In this document: positions 27,985 to 37,074 of the stretch, one piece after another
Position numbering within the stretch: the stretch's first letter is position 1
How the letters are laid out: each line of letters opens with the position of its first letter
From: Streptomyces sp. TRM64462
GTDB lineage: Bacteria; Actinomycetota; Actinomycetes; Streptomycetales; Streptomycetaceae
Length of the DNA: 64,000 bases
NCBI RefSeq assembly: GCF_013362995.1
Contig: NZ_JABWDV010000394.1
Span: forward strand, 1-64,000
Reading direction: 5' to 3'
Notes under the pieces: model-generated
Databases searched by the model: none
Told to the model about the DNA's origin: nothing
What the model saw: only the letters and a program-made list of their open reading frames with translations
Translations under genes and position numbers: made by a program

Positions 27985-28955
27985 GGAGCCTGCACCTCCA
28001 GGGGCTGGCCGGACGCCGCCTCGGGGCGGAAGACCTCGGCGATGTGGTGGCGGCGCTGTTCCATGCGGACGAGGCCGAGGCCCAGGTCGGCGACGGTGTC
28101 GCGCACGATGTCGTAGGTGTCGTCGCCGGTCGCCTCGACCAGCAGGATGTGGCCCGCGCCGGGCAGGCCGTCCTCCACGCGCGCGTGGAGCGTGACTCCG
28201 GCGACTGTGAGTGCCTCACGGAGGGCGGCGGTGCCGTCGGGGTGCGTGTCGGTGTCGGTGACCTCGACCGCGACCGTCGCGGTGGTGCGGGTGAAGTCGC
28301 TGGTGGAGCTGGAGCGCAGGAGCCGGCCGCCGTCGATGACGACGACGTGGTCGCAGGTGCGCTCCAGTTCGCCGAGCAGGTGGGATGTCACCAGGACCGA
28401 GATGCCGAAGTCGGTCCAGATGCGGCGGATGAGGCCGAGCATCTCGTCGCGGCCGACCGGGTCGAGGCCGTTGGTCGGCTCGTCGAGGAGGACCAGCTTC
28501 GGGTCGTGGACGAGGGCCTGGGCCAGCTTCACGCGCTGCTTCATGCCGGTCGAGTAGCCGCCCATGGGGCGGTAGCGCTCCTCGTACAGGCCGACGTGGC
28601 GCAGCGTGTCGGCGGTGCGCTCGCGGGCGGCGGTGGGCGGGAGGCCGGACATGCGCGCCATGTGGACGACGAACTCGGTGGCCGAGACGTCGGGCGGCAG
28701 GCAGTCGTGCTCGGGCATGTAGCCGACTCGCTCGCGGATGGCGGGGCCGCGGGTCGTGACGTCGAGACCGAGGACCTCGGCGCGGCCCTCGCTCGCCGGG
28801 GACAGCCCGAGCAGGATCTTGATCATGGTGGACTTGCCGGCTCCGTTGGCACCCACGAGGCCGGTCACGCCGGGCCCGATATCCAGGGAGAGCCGGTCGA
28901 GAGCGGTCACCCGGGGGAACCGCTTGCTGAGGCTTTCGGTCGCGATCACAGTCAC
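27981..28955 (-). CDS. ABC transporter ATP-binding protein, first gene of the exporter operon
   Basis: The 324-aa protein has Walker A GANGAGKST, signature YSTGMKQR, Walker B LVLLDEPTNGLDP and a C-terminal extension. It starts at GTG 28955. With the three following genes it forms an operon of two ATPases and two permeases, most likely an exporter; the substrate cannot be read from the sequence. Confidence 0.92.
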   Translation of the reverse strand: MTVIATESLSKRFPRVTALDRLSLDIGPGVTGLVGANGAGKSTMIKILLGLSPASEGRAEVLGLDVTTRGPAIRERVGYMPEHDCLPPDVSATEFVVHMARMSGLPPTAARERTADTLRHVGLYEERYRPMGGYSTGMKQRVKLAQALVHDPKLVLLDEPTNGLDPVGRDEMLGLIRRIWTDFGISVLVTSHLLGELERTCDHVVVIDGGRLLRSSSTSDFTRTTATVAVEVTDTDTHPDGTAALREALTVAGVTLHARVEDGLPGAGHILLVEATGDDTYDIVRDTVADLGLGLVRMEQRRHHIAEVFRPEAASGQPLEVQAP

Positions 28956-29196
28956 GCTTCGACGGTAGTGGCGCGGGCCACAGCGGGGCGTCAGCCCTGG
29001 CGGCTGGTTCCGTCTCCGACTCCAGGCGTACGGACCCGTACGGGAGAGGTAGGCGCCGCGCCCGGGGAGGGCCGGTTTTCCACAGGCCGTGCACGACTCT
29101 TGACGCCGCCGCCGGTCATTGTCACATTCGTTGATGTCAAGTTACGGACGCGTACCGCAATGGGTCGCCTACGGACGGACGGGACGGGCGGGTGGC

Positions 29197-30084
29197 ATGA
29201 CAGCAGCAACAGCGGCGGGAGCCGCGGCAGGAGCGGGAGCGGCGGGGGCGCCGGGGGCGCCGGCCGGGCTGCGCGGCTTCAGAGAGGTGCAGCGCCTGGC
29301 GTACGCGTGCGCGGAGGCGGTGGCCGCGCGGCTCAGGCCGGGTGTGACGGAGCGCGAGGCGGCGCGGATGCAGCGGGAGTGGCTGCGCGAGCGGGGCGTG
29401 CGCGACTGGTTCCATCTCCCGTTCGCCTGGTTCGGGGACCGTACGGCCTTCGTGAACTTCCGGATACCGCTGCAGTTCTTCCCGACGGACCGGGAGCTGG
29501 AGCCGGGCATGCCGTTCATCCTCGACATGGCCCCGGTGTACCGGGGCTTCGCGGCCGACATCGGCTACTCCGGCTGCCTGGGCCCGAATCCGCTGCACGA
29601 CCGGCTGCTCGCCGATCTGCGCGCGCACCGGGAGCTGATCCTGCGGGAGGTCCGGGAGCGGCGTCCGCTGCGGGAGATCTACGAGGACGTGGACCGGCTG
29701 ATGGTCCGCCAGGGGTACGCCAACCGGCATCGCGCCTATCCGTTCGGCGTGATCGCGCACAAGGTGGACCGGGTGCGGGAGCGGCGCTGGACACCGACGC
29801 TGTTCGGGTTCGGTACGCAGTCGCTGAAGGGCCTGGCGAGCGACGCCCTGCACGGGCACCGGGAGGGCTGGTCGCCGCTCTGGTCGCCGTACCGGTTCTC
29901 CGACCATCCGCCGCAGCCGGGGCTGTGGGCGGTCGAACCGCACCTCGGCTTCCGCGGTACGGGCGCGAAGTTCGAGGAGCTCCTGGTGGTCACCGACTCC
30001 AGAGACCCCGAGGAGAGCGCCTTCTGGCTGGACGACGATCTGCCGCATGTGCGGCGCTGGACGGATGAGGTGGCGGCGGCATGA
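29197..30084 (+). CDS. M24 family metallopeptidase-like protein
   Basis: The 295-aa protein has an Ala/Gly-rich start ([12 protein letters not shown]) and a creatinase/aminopeptidase fold. FILDMAPVYRGFAADIGYSG supplies two Asp ligands. HRAYPFGVIAHKVD, WAVEPHLGFRGTGAKFEELLVV and LEPGMPFILD are the other M24 landmarks. Substrate is unknown; it is shorter than aminopeptidase P and lacks its N-terminal domain. It overlaps the next gene by ATGA. Confidence 0.8.
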   Translation: MTAATAAGAAAGAGAAGAPGAPAGLRGFREVQRLAYACAEAVAARLRPGVTEREAARMQREWLRERGVRDWFHLPFAWFGDRTAFVNFRIPLQFFPTDRELEPGMPFILDMAPVYRGFAADIGYSGCLGPNPLHDRLLADLRAHRELILREVRERRPLREIYEDVDRLMVRQGYANRHRAYPFGVIAHKVDRVRERRWTPTLFGFGTQSLKGLASDALHGHREGWSPLWSPYRFSDHPPQPGLWAVEPHLGFRGTGAKFEELLVVTDSRDPEESAFWLDDDLPHVRRWTDEVAAA

Positions 30085-31850
30085 GTCTGCTGAGGGGCGC
30101 GCGGGAGCGCTGGGTCCGTACGGGCGGGGTCGAGCTGTGCGTCGCCGAGCTGGGTGAGCGGGGCCGGCCGACGGTCGTCCTCGTGCACGGCTACCCGGAC
30201 TCGAAGGAGGTGTGGTCGGAGGTCGCGCTGCGGCTCGCCGAGCGGTTCCACGTGGTGCTGTACGACGTGCGGGGGCACGGCCGGTCGACGGCGCCGGTGC
30301 CGCTGCGCGGCGGGTTCACGCTGGAGAAGCTGACGGACGACTTCCTGGCGGTCGCGGACGCGGTCAGCCCGGACCGGCCGGTGCACCTGGTGGGCCACGA
30401 CTGGGGGTCGGTGCAGGCGTGGGAGTTCGCCACGGTCCAGCGCACCGAGGGCAGGATCGCGTCCTTCACGTCGATGTCCGGGCCGTCCCTGGACCACTTC
30501 GGCCACTGGATCAGGCAGCGGATGGCCCGGCCGACCCCACGCCGTGTCGGCCAGCTCCTCGGCCAGGGCGCCAAGTCCTGGTACGTGTACCTGCTGCACA
30601 CCCCGGTGCTGCCGGAGCTGGCGTGGCGCGGGCCGCTCGGCAAGCGGTGGCCGGCCGTCCTGCGCCGGGTGGAGAAGGTGCCGGCCGACGGCTACCCGAC
30701 GGCGTCGCTGCCCTCGGACGCGGCGCACGGCGCGTGGCTGTACCGGGACAACGTCCGGTCGCGGCTGCTGCGCCCGCGCGAGGACGCGTACGCGCACACC
30801 CCGGTGCAGCTGATCACGCCGACCGGTGACGTCTTCCTGTCGGAGGCGCTGTACGAGGAGCTGGCGCGGTGGGCGCCGCGGCTGGTGCGGCGCACGCTGC
30901 CGGCCAGGCACTGGGTGCCGCGCACCAGGCCGGACCAGGTGGCGGCATGGGTGGCCGAGTTCGTGACCGCGCACGAGGAGCAGGGCGCCGAGGTGCCGGA
31001 GCCGGTCGCGTCGGGGCGGCGGTACGCGGACCGGTTCGGCGGCCAGTTGGTGCTCGTGACGGGCGCGGGCAGCGGTATCGGCCGGGCCACGGCGTTCGCG
31101 TTCGCCGAGGCGGGGGCGCGGATCGTCGCCGTCGACCGGGACGCGGAGGGCGCGGCCCGTACGGCGGAGCTGGCCCGGCTGATCGGGGCGCCCGGCGCGT
31201 GGGCCGAGGTGGCCGACGTCAGCGACGAGCAGGCCATGGAGAAGCTCGCCGCAAAGGTCGCCGCCGAGTACGGCACGGTGGACGTCCTGGTGAACAACGC
31301 CGGGATCGGGCTCTCGGGCTCCTTCCTCGATACGACGAGTGAGGACTGGAAGAAGGTCCTCGACGTCAATCTGTGGGGCGTCATCCACGGATGCCGGGTC
31401 TTCGGCCGGCAGATGGCCGAACGGGGGCAGGGCGGGCACATCGTCAACACGGCGTCGGCGGCCGCGTACCAGCCGTCGAAGGCACTGCCCGCTTACAGCA
31501 CGTCCAAGGCGGCGGTGCTGATGCTCAGTGAGTGCCTGCGCGCCGAGCTGGCCGGGCAGGGGATCGGGGTCACGGCGATATGTCCGGGCCTGGTGAACAC
31601 CAACATCACGTCGACGGCGCACTTCGCCGGGGTCTCGGAGGAAGAGGAGAAGCGGCTGCGGAAGCGCACGTCCCGGCTGTACGGGCTGCGGAACTACCCG
31701 CCGGAGAAGGTCGCCGACGCGATCCTGCGGGCCGTCGTGGAGAACCGGGCGGTGGTGCCGGTGACGCCGGAGGCCCGGGGCGCGCACCTCATGTCGCGGT
31801 TCGCGCCACGGGCGCTGCGGGCGATAGCCCGGCTGGAGCCTCCGCTGTGA
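30081..31850 (+). CDS. Alpha/beta hydrolase - short-chain dehydrogenase fusion
   Basis: The 589-aa protein joins two enzymes. Residues about 1-300 are an epoxide-hydrolase-like alpha/beta hydrolase: oxyanion HGYPDS, nucleophile motif GHDWGS (Asp), and the late His in PARHWVP. Residues about 320-589 are an SDR: TGAGSGIG cofactor motif, NNAG, catalytic Ser in NTASAAAY and YSTSK (Tyr, Lys). Such fusions occur in actinobacteria and mycobacteria, and suggest consecutive steps on one lipid-like or epoxide substrate. It is translationally coupled to the M24 gene. Confidence 0.9.
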   Translation: MSLLRGARERWVRTGGVELCVAELGERGRPTVVLVHGYPDSKEVWSEVALRLAERFHVVLYDVRGHGRSTAPVPLRGGFTLEKLTDDFLAVADAVSPDRPVHLVGHDWGSVQAWEFATVQRTEGRIASFTSMSGPSLDHFGHWIRQRMARPTPRRVGQLLGQGAKSWYVYLLHTPVLPELAWRGPLGKRWPAVLRRVEKVPADGYPTASLPSDAAHGAWLYRDNVRSRLLRPREDAYAHTPVQLITPTGDVFLSEALYEELARWAPRLVRRTLPARHWVPRTRPDQVAAWVAEFVTAHEEQGAEVPEPVASGRRYADRFGGQLVLVTGAGSGIGRATAFAFAEAGARIVAVDRDAEGAARTAELARLIGAPGAWAEVADVSDEQAMEKLAAKVAAEYGTVDVLVNNAGIGLSGSFLDTTSEDWKKVLDVNLWGVIHGCRVFGRQMAERGQGGHIVNTASAAAYQPSKALPAYSTSKAAVLMLSECLRAELAGQGIGVTAICPGLVNTNITSTAHFAGVSEEEEKRLRKRTSRLYGLRNYPPEKVADAILRAVVENRAVVPVTPEARGAHLMSRFAPRALRAIARLEPPL

Positions 31851-31929
31851 CACCGGGGCTCCGGGGCCGCCGCGCCATCGGTCGCCGTACCATCCCTGGC
31901 AGGAGGGCGCGGGGCAGTAGGGAGCGGGT

Positions 31930-32850
31930 GTGTCCGAGTATCGGATCGAGGATCTGGCGCACCTGAGCGGTGCCACGGTACGGACGATCCGCGCCTACCA
32001 GGACCGGGGGCTGCTGCCCCGGCCGGAGCGGCGCGGGCGGTCCAACGTGTACGGGGACGCCCATCTCGCCCGGCTGCGGCAGATCGCCGACCTGCTCGAA
32101 CGGGGCTACACCCTGGCCTCCATCAAGGAGCTGCTGGAGGCCTGGGACAACGGCCGGGGGCTCGGCGGTGTGCTGGGCCTGGTCGCCGAGGTGAACGGCC
32201 CGTGGACCGACGAGCAGGCCGACCGGATCACGCGCGCCGAACTGGACGAGACGTTCGGCGGCGTCCCCGACGAGCGGGCCGTCCAGGAGGCGATCGAGCT
32301 CGGCGTGCTGGAGCCGGTTCCGGGGCGGGACGACGAGTTCCTGGTGCCGAGCCCCCAGGAGCTGGCCGTCGCGGCCGAGCTGTACGCGGCGGGGGTGCCG
32401 CTGCTGGCCGTCGCCGGGCATCTGCGGGAGCTGCGGAGCCAGGTCGAGCACATCGCGACCCGGTTCCTGGAGTTCACCACGGAACACGTCTTCGCCCGCT
32501 ACCTCGGCCACCGGCCGCCGACCGACGCGGACGCGGCGGAGGCGGCGGCGCTGGTACGGCGCCTGCGGCCGCTCGCCCAGCAGACCGTGGACGCCGAACT
32601 GGCCCGGGCCATGCGGACGTTCGCGCCCCGGCACCTCCAACAGCACCTGGCGCCCGGGCCACCGCCCGCGTGGGACGACGAGCCCCGCCCGGTGGTGCTA
32701 CCGGCCGAGACGGTCCGGGCCGTGCGGGAACTGGTGGGCGCCGAGAACCTGTCGGCGTTCATCGCCGCGGCCGCCGAACGGGAGGTGCGGGCACGGACGT
32801 TGGACGCCCTGGCCACCGCCCATCGCCCGGCGGCGGCTGAGGAGACCTGA
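31930..32850 (+). CDS. MerR-family transcriptional regulator
   Basis: The 306-aa protein has an N-terminal winged helix-turn-helix, YRIEDLAHLSGATVRTIRAYQDRGLLP, with SNVYGDAHLARLRQIADLLERGYTLASIKELL. The long C-terminal region (100-306) has no recognised ligand domain. It starts at GTG 31930, with GGGAG upstream, 79 bp after the fusion gene, and may control that M24/hydrolase pair. Confidence 0.87.
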   Translation: MSEYRIEDLAHLSGATVRTIRAYQDRGLLPRPERRGRSNVYGDAHLARLRQIADLLERGYTLASIKELLEAWDNGRGLGGVLGLVAEVNGPWTDEQADRITRAELDETFGGVPDERAVQEAIELGVLEPVPGRDDEFLVPSPQELAVAAELYAAGVPLLAVAGHLRELRSQVEHIATRFLEFTTEHVFARYLGHRPPTDADAAEAAALVRRLRPLAQQTVDAELARAMRTFAPRHLQQHLAPGPPPAWDDEPRPVVLPAETVRAVRELVGAENLSAFIAAAAEREVRARTLDALATAHRPAAAEET

Positions 32851-32864
32851 GGACGACGCGCCAG

Positions 32865-32899
32865 TTGTCCACAGATCACGCCTCCAAGCCTGTGGACAA
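32865..32899. promoter_or_regulatory. Pair of inverted DnaA boxes
   Basis: TTGTCCACA (32865-32873) and TGTGGACAA (32891-32899) are perfect matches to the Streptomyces DnaA-box form in opposite orientation. A third near match, TGTGGATCA, follows at 32911-32919. They lie between the MerR gene and kptA. Confidence 0.6.
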
Positions 32900-33022
32900 C
32901 CGTAGTTGACTGTGGATCAAACCTGCACGGCCTTCTTTTCCGCCGTACGGCCTGTGATCCCGGCCACGCGGCAGCCGGGAATTCGCGTGACGCCCACGGC
33001 ACAGCGGTGCCACCCTGCCGCC

Positions 33023-33571
33023 ATGGACGAACGCCGCACCGTCAAGGTGTCGAAGTACCTCTCCAGACATCTGCGCCACCAGCCCGAGAGCATCGGCCTC
33101 GTCCTCGACCCGCACGGCTGGGTGGCGATCGACGATCTGCTGCGGGCGATGGACCGGCACGGCATGCGGATCAGCCGCGCCGAGCTGGAGCACGTCGTCG
33201 CCGTCAACGACAAGCGGCGCTTCACGATCGACGCGGACAGCGACCGTATCCGGGCCAACCAGGGCCACACCGTCGAGGTCGACCTGGACCTGCCGCCCGC
33301 CGCCCCGCCCGCGTACCTCTACCACGGCACGGTCGCCCGGAGCCTGGACGCGATCCGCGCCGAGGGGCTGCGGCCCATGAGCCGCCACCACGTCCACCTG
33401 TCGCCGGACCGGGAGACCGCGACCCGCGTCGGCGCCCGCCGGGGCAGGCCGGTGGTGCTGGCCGTGGACGCGGCCGCGATGCACCGCGACGGCCATGTCT
33501 TCCACGTCAGCGCCAACGGCGTCTGGCTCACGGACGCCGTGCCCGTGGCGTACCTGCGCTTCCCGCATTGA
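33023..33571 (+). CDS. kptA: RNA 2'-phosphotransferase (Tpt1/KptA family)
   Basis: The 182-aa protein starts MDERRTVKVSKYLSRHLRHQPESIGL. It has the family residues: RHLRHQP, NDKRRF, YHGT and HVHLSPD. Tpt1/KptA enzymes remove an internal 2'-phosphate from RNA using NAD+, producing ADP-ribose 1'',2''-cyclic phosphate. The bacterial substrate is unknown, since bacteria lack tRNA splicing of this type. The upstream gap holds two DnaA boxes. The start is ATG 33023. Confidence 0.93.
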   Translation: MDERRTVKVSKYLSRHLRHQPESIGLVLDPHGWVAIDDLLRAMDRHGMRISRAELEHVVAVNDKRRFTIDADSDRIRANQGHTVEVDLDLPPAAPPAYLYHGTVARSLDAIRAEGLRPMSRHHVHLSPDRETATRVGARRGRPVVLAVDAAAMHRDGHVFHVSANGVWLTDAVPVAYLRFPH

Positions 33572-33686
33572 CCGGCGGCGGGCCTGGCATCGCCCGGCCC
33601 CGCCGGTCACCCGACCCGGTCGGCCCGCCCAGCCCCCGCCCCCGCCCCGGCCCCGGGCGCCTCAGCTGAGCGCCTGAGCCTGCGCC

Positions 33687-34589
33687 TCAGCCCAGCTGGG
33701 CGAGGCCCTCCGTGGCGATCTTCTCGAAGACCGCCTGGTCGGCGGCGAAGTCCGAGTCCGGGATCGGGGCATGGAGAACGATCTCGGTGATGCCGAGTTC
33801 CCTGTGCTTCCCCGCGAAGTCCACGAAGGCGTCGAGCGACGTCAGCGGCGTGCCCCGGTCCGGCGTGAAGCCGGTGAGCAGCACCTTCTCCATGGCCCCG
33901 CCGTCACGGCCGTACTCGGCACACGCCTTGCCGAGCTTCTCGATCTGGCCCCGGATGGCGTCGACGGACTGCTCGGGCGTACCGGTCTCGAACAGCTTCG
34001 GGTCGCCGGTGGTCACCCAGGCCTGCCCGTACCGGGCGGCGAGCTTCATACCGCGCGGCCCCGTGGCGGCGACGGCGAACGGGATGCGGGGGCTCTGCAC
34101 GCACCCCGGGACGTTGCGTGCCTCCTCGGCCGAGTAGTGGGTGCCCCGGTGGCTGACGGCGCGCTCGGTGAGCAGCCGGTCCAGGAGCGGCACGAACTCG
34201 CCGAAGCGGTCGGCGCGCTCGCGCGGCGTCCACGCCTCCTGGCCGAGCACGGTGGCGTCGAAGCCGTTGCCGCCCGCCCCGATACCGAGGGTGATCCGGC
34301 CGCCCGAGATGTCGTCCAGCGAGATCAGTTCCTTGGCGAGCGTCACCGGGTGCCGGAAGTTCGGCGAGGTGACGAGCGTCCCGAGGCGGAGGGTCCGGGT
34401 GGCGGCAGCGGCGGCGGTCAGGGTCGGGATCGCGCCGAACCACGGACCGTCGCGGAAGGTGCGCCACGACAGATGGTCGTACGTGTACGCGGCGTGGAAG
34501 CCGAGCTCCTCGGCGCGCGTCCACTGATCGCGGCCGCCGCCGTGCCAGGGCCGTACCGGCAGAATCACTGTGCTCAGGCGCAGACTCAT
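33687..34589 (-). CDS. LLM-class F420-dependent oxidoreductase
   Basis: The 300-aa TIM-barrel protein starts MSLRLSTVILPVRPWHGGGRDQWTRAEELGFHAAYTYDHLSW. ITLGIGAGGNGFDATVLGQE and PFAVAATGPRGMKLAARYGQAWVT are typical of bacterial luciferase-like, F420-using enzymes in actinobacteria. Substrate is unknown. It converges with kptA. Confidence 0.88.
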   Translation of the reverse strand: MSLRLSTVILPVRPWHGGGRDQWTRAEELGFHAAYTYDHLSWRTFRDGPWFGAIPTLTAAAAATRTLRLGTLVTSPNFRHPVTLAKELISLDDISGGRITLGIGAGGNGFDATVLGQEAWTPRERADRFGEFVPLLDRLLTERAVSHRGTHYSAEEARNVPGCVQSPRIPFAVAATGPRGMKLAARYGQAWVTTGDPKLFETGTPEQSVDAIRGQIEKLGKACAEYGRDGGAMEKVLLTGFTPDRGTPLTSLDAFVDFAGKHRELGITEIVLHAPIPDSDFAADQAVFEKIATEGLAQLG

Positions 34590-34711
34590 GCCTCAGAGCC
34601 TACGGGCGCCGCAGAGGCTCCCCTTTCCTTCGTGTCATGTGTCCGCACGGTCGTGCGGCTCAAATGCGCACCCTTTCGCACGTCCGTGCACATTCGGGTG
34701 CCGCTGTACGG

Positions 34712-34723
34712 GACAATGGAGCG
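34712..34723 (+). promoter_or_regulatory. Possible -10 element for a leaderless HAD gene
   Basis: GACAAT at 34712-34717 lies 6 nt before the GTG at 34724. The nearby GGAG is too close to act as a ribosome-binding site. Confidence 0.3.
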
Positions 34724-35614
34724 GTGACCTCACCGACGACGACTCCTCATCCGCGTGCCCGCACCCACGCCGGGACACACGCCCTCCCGGCGCCCCGCCG
34801 GCGCCCGCGGCTGATCGCCACCGACCTTGACGGAACGCTTCTGCGGGACGACAAGTCGGTCTCGGAGCGTACGGTCACGGCCCTCGCCGCCGCCGAGGCC
34901 GCGGGCATCGAGGTCTTCTTCGTCACCGGCCGCCCCGCCCGCTGGATGGGCGTCGTCAGCGAGCACGTACACGGCCACGGCCTGGCGATCTGCTCCAACG
35001 GAGCCGCCGTGGTCGACCTCCACGCCGGAGGCCGGATCCTCGAAGTGCGGTCCCTGGAACGCGCGACCGCGCTCGGCGTCATAGAGGCGCTGCGCCGGGA
35101 GGCTCCCGGCACGGCGTTCGCGATGGAGTTCACCACCGGCATCCACCACGAGCCGGACTACCCGCCCCTCAGCCTGGACCAGGCCCTCGTCGTCGGCCCC
35201 GCCGAGAAGCTGCTCCACGAGGACGAGCCCGGGACGGGCGCGCCGCTGCTGAAGCTGCTGGCGCTCCACCGCGAGCTGACGCCCGACGGCTTCCTCGCGC
35301 TGGCTCGCGCGGCGGCCGGCCGGCACGCCACCATCACGCGCTCCAGCCCCACGGCCCTGATCGAGGTCAGCGGCCTGGGCGTCTCCAAGGCCAGCACGCT
35401 CGCCCTGTGCTGCGCCGAGCGCGGCATCTCGGCGGACGAGGTCGTGGCGTTCGGCGACATGCCGAACGACATCGAGATGCTGTCGTGGGCGGGGACGTCG
35501 TACGCGATGGGCAACGCCCACCCGGACGTACTGGCCGCGGCGTCGGGACGGACGGTCGCCAACAACGAGGACGGCGTGGCGGCGGTCATCGAGGACATCC
35601 TGAGCGCCCGGTGA
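34724..35614 (+). CDS. HAD-superfamily (Cof-type) hydrolase, second copy
   Basis: The 296-aa protein has motif [17 protein letters not shown], motif II FFVTGRPARW, motif III Lys in GVSKASTLALCCAERGI and motif [15 protein letters not shown]. It is a paralogue of the hydrolase behind serS, sharing [10 protein letters not shown] and FGDMPNDI. The basic N-terminal 30 residues are extra. The stop codon falls at the start of a 39-bp tandem repeat (35611-35720). Confidence 0.9.
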   Translation: MTSPTTTPHPRARTHAGTHALPAPRRRPRLIATDLDGTLLRDDKSVSERTVTALAAAEAAGIEVFFVTGRPARWMGVVSEHVHGHGLAICSNGAAVVDLHAGGRILEVRSLERATALGVIEALRREAPGTAFAMEFTTGIHHEPDYPPLSLDQALVVGPAEKLLHEDEPGTGAPLLKLLALHRELTPDGFLALARAAAGRHATITRSSPTALIEVSGLGVSKASTLALCCAERGISADEVVAFGDMPNDIEMLSWAGTSYAMGNAHPDVLAAASGRTVANNEDGVAAVIEDILSAR

Positions 35615-35720
35615 CGCCGAGGCGCTGACGGCGGGCCCGTGAGCACCCGGTGACGCCGAGGCGCTGACGGCGGGCCCGTGAGCACCCGGTGACGCCCCGG
35701 CGCTGACGGCGGCCCACCCG
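35611..35720. repeat. 39-bp tandem repeat over the HAD stop codon
   Basis: A 39-bp unit beginning GTGACGCCGAGGCGCTGACG occurs twice without mismatch (35611-35649 and 35650-35688). A third, diverged and shortened copy follows at 35689-35720. The first unit contains the stop codon of the HAD gene. Confidence 0.85.
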
Positions 35721-35744
35721 GTCAGCCAGGCGGTCCCACCCTCC

Positions 35745-36917
35745 TCAGCCCAGCACCACCCCGTGTTCGCGCAGCCAGGCCACGGGATCGACGCCCGAGC
35801 CGAGGTGCGGGGTGAGGCGCACCTCGAAGTGCAGATGGGGGCCGGTCGAGTTGCCCGTCGTCCCGGCCTGGCCGACCTGCTGCCCGACGGCGACCGCCTC
35901 CCCCTGGTCGACAGCGACCGACGCCAGGTGCGCGTACTGCGAGTACCAGCCGCCCGCGTGCCGCACCACGACCTCGATACCGAAGGGCCCCCCGCACGAC
36001 ACCCGCTCGACCCGTCCCGCCCCCACGGACCGCACCGGCGTGCCGATGGCGACGGCGAAGTCCTGCCCCGTGTGCCGGTGCGCCCAGTGCCTGCCCGCGC
36101 TGGCGAAGCCCGCGGACAGCGTGTAGCCGTCCTCCTCGGCGACCGGCGCAACCCACACCCGGCCGGCGGGGGCCCGCTCCGTACGGGCCGGCCGTTCCGC
36201 ACCGCGGCAGCTACCGGCCGCCACGCTCCGGTCGGCCTGCGCCTGGAGCTGCCACTGCGCCTGTTCGAGCCGCGTCTCCAGGTCCCGCTTCACCGCGGCC
36301 AGCCGCGTCTGCCGCAGGTTCAGGTCGCGCCACGCCGCCCGCGCCCGGCTCTCGGCGGACGCGAGCCGCCGCTCGGCGCGGCCCGTACGCTCCATCAGCC
36401 GGGTGACGGCCTGGTCCGCCTGCTGCGCGGTCCGCTCCACGTGCAGCGCGTCCTCCGGGTCGCGGGCCAGCAACAGCCGCGCGGTGCCCGCGAGGGAACC
36501 GCCCGCACGGTACTGGGCGCGGGCGATCTCACCGACGCGGTCCTGGAGCACCAGGAGTTCGCGGCGCTTCTCGCGCAGGTCCTCCTGAAGCAGGGAGGCG
36601 CGCGCCCGCTGCTCGTCGGCCGCGCGCCGCCCCTTCTCGTAGCGCTCGGTGATCCGGGCCGCCTCCTCGAAGAGCCGCGCCACCTCGGCGCTCACCGATG
36701 GCCCGTCGGAACCGGACGCGGGCGCGGCAACGGCCACGGGCGCCCGCCCGAACAGCCCGAACAGCGCCAGCAGCGCGACCATGGGGATGACCAGCGCGGC
36801 CGGCGGCGGCACGGCCGACCACCGCAGGGCGGACAGCGCCGACACGAGCAGCGGCCGCCGTTCGTGAGAGAGGCACATCCTGGGATGGTGGCCCCTCGGC
36901 CAGTGCTTCTCCGGCAC
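35745..36917 (-). CDS. M23 family metallopeptidase with coiled coil (murein hydrolase-like)
   Basis: The 390-aa protein has an N-terminal hydrophobic segment (ALVIPMVALLALFGLFG) and an Ala/Arg/Glu-rich coiled coil (about 75-225). The C-terminal LytM/M23 domain carries the zinc ligands in HRHTGQDFAV and HLHFEV. It resembles EnvC/NlpD-like factors and endopeptidases acting on peptidoglycan cross-links. The start is uncertain: GTG 36917 gives the full frame, ATG 36878 is an alternative; neither has a clear ribosome-binding site. Confidence 0.85.
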   Translation of the reverse strand: MPEKHWPRGHHPRMCLSHERRPLLVSALSALRWSAVPPPAALVIPMVALLALFGLFGRAPVAVAAPASGSDGPSVSAEVARLFEEAARITERYEKGRRAADEQRARASLLQEDLREKRRELLVLQDRVGEIARAQYRAGGSLAGTARLLLARDPEDALHVERTAQQADQAVTRLMERTGRAERRLASAESRARAAWRDLNLRQTRLAAVKRDLETRLEQAQWQLQAQADRSVAAGSCRGAERPARTERAPAGRVWVAPVAEEDGYTLSAGFASAGRHWAHRHTGQDFAVAIGTPVRSVGAGRVERVSCGGPFGIEVVVRHAGGWYSQYAHLASVAVDQGEAVAVGQQVGQAGTTGNSTGPHLHFEVRLTPHLGSGVDPVAWLREHGVVLG

Positions 36918-37074
36918 CCGGCCGCACTCGTCGGCCCTGTACCGCCGACCGGCCTACACACGTACGACCGTCCGGCCCACACCGCCCGCCGCCATCCGAG
37001 TACGCCCCGGCACCCGTCGCCGACCCGCTAGCCAATCCCGCCGGCCGGCCCGCGCCTCCCGGAGCCGCGCCCGC

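Noticed and set aside
26168..28219. 683-aa fusion open frame covering two ABC genes
   Set aside because: The upstream part is an out-of-frame reading of the neighbouring ATPase and permease; the ATPase itself starts at GTG 27079 and overlaps the permease stop codon by four bases.
35611..35720. CRISPR-like array
   Set aside because: The 39-bp units are directly adjacent without unique spacers.
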